NCBI GenBank assembly: GCA_018266915.1
Contig: JAFDZM010000080.1
Location: 1-64,000, forward strand
Direction of reading: 5' to 3'
Source: Bacteroidota bacterium
GTDB lineage: Bacteria; Bacteroidota; Bacteroidia; Sphingobacteriales; Sphingobacteriaceae
DNA length: 64,000 nt
Below the pieces are notes generated by a model. It made no database searches. It had not been told where the DNA came from and saw nothing but the letters and a program-made list of their open reading frames with translations. This document shows, piece after piece, positions 61,859 to 64,000 of this stretch. A program made the position numbers and the translations under genes. Position 1 is the stretch's first letter; each line of letters opens with the position of its first letter.

Positions 61859-62461
61859 TTAAGATGCTTTTCTGCGGTTCAGTTCGTCCCTTATTTTAGC
61901 GGCTTTTTCGTAAGCCTCTTCTGTTAATGCTTCCTGAAGTTTGCTTTTCAACTCGTCGGTGCTTAATGAGGCGTATCCACTGGTAGAAGGGGAGGTAACT
62001 GCTTTTTCTTCAGTGGTGTCGCTCATATTTTCGAGGTAAACAAAGTCGTTACCTTCAATCACAATACCTGCAGTAGAAAGTATGAATTCGTAAGTATAAA
62101 TAGAGCAATCGAAACGCACAGCCATAGCGATAGCATCAGAGGTACGGGCGTCGATCTCAATTGTTTTTTTGCCGTCTGAACAAACTAGTTTGGCATAGAA
62201 TATACCATCAACCAGGTTGTAAATGATGATCTCCTGGATAGTGATATTATAAGCTTGTGCGAAATTTTTAAAGAGATCATGCGTAAGCGGCCTGCTTGGG
62301 GTCATCTTTTCGATCTCGATAGCAATTGCCTGCGCTTCAAAACTTCCGATGATGATCGGCAACCTGCGACGGCCATTTACTTCGCCCAGAACCAGTGCAT
62401 AAGCGCCGGATTGAGTTTGACTATACGATAGCCCTACGATATCCAGCTTGATTTTTTTCAT
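61859..62461 (-). CDS. Bifunctional nuclease family protein (DUF151) with a C-terminal UVR motif
   Basis: The ATG at 62461 gives MKKIKLDIVGLSYSQTQSGA, the usual start of the Bacteroidota members; an upstream ATG at 62476 adds five residues. Residues 1 to about 135 form the DUF151/BFN domain, with LPIIIGSFEAQAIAIEIE, RPLTHDLF and EIDARTSDAIAMAVR. After a Ser/Thr-rich linker the C-terminal 35 residues match the UvrB/UvrC coiled-coil motif (LKSKLQEALTEEAYEKAAKI). DUF151 proteins from plants have RNase and DNase activity; the bacterial role is not settled. It follows etfA by about 24 bases and is probably cotranscribed with etfBA. Confidence 0.88.
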   Translation of the reverse strand: MKKIKLDIVGLSYSQTQSGAYALVLGEVNGRRRLPIIIGSFEAQAIAIEIEKMTPSRPLTHDLFKNFAQAYNITIQEIIIYNLVDGIFYAKLVCSDGKKTIEIDARTSDAIAMAVRFDCSIYTYEFILSTAGIVIEGNDFVYLENMSDTTEEKAVTSPSTSGYASLSTDELKSKLQEALTEEAYEKAAKIRDELNRRKAS

Positions 62462-62485
62462 ATTGTTACCCATCACTGATTCTTT

Positions 62486-63463
62486 TTATGCTGACGCTTT
62501 ATATTCTTTTACTGCTGCTATTAATTGTGGCACTACTTCAAAAGCATCGCCAACTATACCATAGTCGGCTACCTTGAAAATAGGTGCTTCGGGATCTTTG
62601 TTTACTGCTACAATCACCTTTGACGAACTGATGCCTGCCAGGTGTTGTATAGCCCCCGAAATTCCTATTGCAATATACAAATTTGGACTGACAGCTATAC
62701 CAGTTTGTCCAACGTGCTCGCTATGCGGGCGCCATCCGGCATCTGAAACAGGCTTGGAGCAGGCGGTAGCTGCACCTAAAAGATCAGCCAATTCCTCTAT
62801 CATTCCCCAGTTTTCAGGACCTTTCAATCCACGCCCACCTGAAACTACTATTTCGGCATCAGGCAGAGACACTTTGTCGGTTGAGCGGACGATCTCTTTT
62901 ACCATTGCTTTGAAGTCAGATTCCTTGGTTTCAGCAGAAAATGCTTCAATAGTTCCGGCAGCTTGCTTTTCAACTACTTGATATGAATTCGGTACCAGAG
63001 CAATTACTTTATTTGCTGATGTCAATTGAACAGTCGCAAATGCTTTACCCGAAAATGCAGTCTTTTTAACAGTGAACTTGTCACCTGATATTTCCGGTAG
63101 GGCTACAGCGCCATCGGCAACACCGGCATCTAATTTAACACCTATGCGCGGTGCTAATCCGCGACCCGAAAAGGAGTTGGATAAAACAACAATGTCAGCG
63201 CCTTCTTTTTTCGCTGCCGAAGCGATAACCGAGGCATAGGCCTGGTTAACAAAATTCTTCAACTGCGCGTTGGATACGGTAAGCACTTTATCTGCACCGT
63301 ATTTGGCAAGGAGACTGAGCTGGTCGTTGGCTACATCACCAATAGAAATGGCTACAAGGTTGGTATTAGTTTGATCGGCAATTGCTCGGGCGTAGGAAAC
63401 AGCTTCAAAAGTTGATTTTTTGAATTTGCCTTCGGCATTTTCTGTATATATTAAAACTGACAT
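62486..63463 (-). CDS. etfA: Electron transfer flavoprotein subunit alpha
   Basis: The 325-residue protein has an N-terminal Rossmann-like domain (1-190). The C-terminal FAD domain carries VSGGRGLKGPENW (207-219), the PHSEHVGQTG block (247-255), then AIGISGAIQHLAGI and NKDPEAPIFKVADYGIVGD. These are the diagnostic FAD-binding segments of EtfA/FixB. With EtfB it takes electrons from acyl-CoA dehydrogenases and passes them to the quinone pool. The gene lies 30 bases after etfB. Confidence 0.96.
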   Translation of the reverse strand: MSVLIYTENAEGKFKKSTFEAVSYARAIADQTNTNLVAISIGDVANDQLSLLAKYGADKVLTVSNAQLKNFVNQAYASVIASAAKKEGADIVVLSNSFSGRGLAPRIGVKLDAGVADGAVALPEISGDKFTVKKTAFSGKAFATVQLTSANKVIALVPNSYQVVEKQAAGTIEAFSAETKESDFKAMVKEIVRSTDKVSLPDAEIVVSGGRGLKGPENWGMIEELADLLGAATACSKPVSDAGWRPHSEHVGQTGIAVSPNLYIAIGISGAIQHLAGISSSKVIVAVNKDPEAPIFKVADYGIVGDAFEVVPQLIAAVKEYKASA

Positions 63464-63493
63464 ATATGATCCGGTTCGTAAAATCTATTTAAA

Positions 63494-64000
63494 TTATATC
63501 ACTTTGGCTTCGGTGTGCAATAAACCGATCAATTTCTCTGCTTCGTTAGCCGCTACCAGTTTCACTTGTCCGCGAGGTGCTGGTGTTTCATAGCTCAAAA
63601 TTTCTGAATTATTTTTTACCCCAGCAGCTTCAACCACATTCAGTGGCTTGGTACGTGCCGACATGATACCGCGCATGTTAGGTATTTTAGGTTCTGCAAC
63701 ACCTTCGGCAGTGCCCGCAACAAATGGGAAAGGTACAGCCAGTACTTCCTTGCCACCTTCAATCTCACGTTCTACTGTGCCTTTATCACCATCGACATCT
63801 AGTTTTTTAATGATGGACACCGACGGAATATCCAAAAGCTCACCCAGCATACCCGCTACTTTTGAGCCATTGTAATCAATCGATTCCCTTCCTGTTAAAA
63901 TCAGGTCAAAAGAATTTTGTTTCACATATTGTGCAATTTGATAGGCTACAAACCAGGCATCGTGAGGTTTAGCATTGATACGAACAGCATCATCAGCGCC
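63494..64000 (-). CDS. etfB: Electron transfer flavoprotein subunit beta (5' end beyond the window)
   Basis: The frame stays open to the window edge, giving at least 168 C-terminal residues beginning GADDAVRINAKPHDAWFV. An apparent GTG start at 63925 is internal. EtfB blocks are present: DLILTGRESIDYNGSKVAGMLGELLDIP, and near the C terminus PNMRGIMSARTKPLNVVE, the recognition-loop region. It is the partner of the following etfA gene. The missing N terminus is about 75-80 residues by comparison with family length (about 245-250). Confidence 0.94.
   Translation of the reverse strand, partial: GADDAVRINAKPHDAWFVAYQIAQYVKQNSFDLILTGRESIDYNGSKVAGMLGELLDIPSVSIIKKLDVDGDKGTVEREIEGGKEVLAVPFPFVAGTAEGVAEPKIPNMRGIMSARTKPLNVVEAAGVKNNSEILSYETPAPRGQVKLVAANEAEKLIGLLHTEAKVI

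Noticed and set aside
63494..63925. A complete 143-residue etfB starting at GTG 63925
   Set aside because: The frame stays open upstream to the window edge and continues with EtfB-like sequence, so the gene is truncated by the window, not short.
1..64000. tRNA, rRNA or riboswitch genes
   Set aside because: I scanned the gaps by eye and saw no cloverleaf, rRNA core or cobalamin/TPP-type box. The gaps are mostly short, but a structured-RNA search was not possible.

Overview
The window looks like chromosomal DNA of a Bacteroidota member of the Sphingobacteriaceae (Mucilaginibacter- or Pedobacter-like). The grounds are moderate GC, genes without Shine-Dalgarno sequences, DUF4251, DUF4403, GIN-domain and DUF4097 families, a GH9 enzyme with an N-terminal Ig-like domain, and FtsX/MacB permeases ending in NPVKSLRSE. 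I saw no rRNA, tRNA, CRISPR array, insertion sequence or phage gene.

Left part (1-20.4 kb), metabolic genes. A duplicated DoxX-like membrane protein and an outer-membrane barrel end at a terminator. RidA, a D-threonine aldolase/D-serine dehydratase-type PLP enzyme and an M19 dipeptidase then form a plausible D-amino-acid scavenging set. A GH63-type glucosidase, FabH and a small acidic orphan follow. An ethanolamine permease with EutB and EutC forms a compact eut operon without microcompartment genes. HtpG, an FMN reductase, a DUF4403 lipoprotein and an NTF2-like protein come next. A response regulator/histidine kinase operon of the NtrC (sigma-54 activator) type then faces the large cluster.

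Central part (20.6-58.6 kb), the striking region. A split MacAB-TolC-like export system has one HlyD/MacA adaptor, two separate MacB/LolD-type ATPases, one TolC-family protein and twelve intact paralogous 8-TM permeases of 788-814 aa. Three secreted repeat proteins (one GIN-domain, two DUF4097-like) sit among the permeases. I find five copies of one cis-element: a TGTATCATAACCG box, with CCGNAC and NCGNAC half-sites 21-22 bp apart. Each lies 82-84 bp upstream of a TTGGYAT or TGGCAT box that resembles a sigma-54 -24 element. The copies precede the adaptor operon, permease 6, permease 8, permease 10 and the ATPase2/TolC operon. Three other units (GIN gene, DUF4097 pair, permease 7) have an ECF-type pattern, G(C/T)AAC(C/G)-N16-NGTCT. 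The cluster therefore appears to be a two-regulator regulon of about eight transcription units. The simplest model is that the adjacent sigma-54 activator controls the export machinery and an ECF sigma factor outside the window controls the rest. The substrate is unknown.

Right part (58.7-64 kb). A secreted GH9 glucanase-like enzyme, an NHS-family nucleoside-type MFS transporter, a DUF151 bifunctional nuclease with a UVR motif, and etfA plus a partial etfB, the last four on the minus strand.
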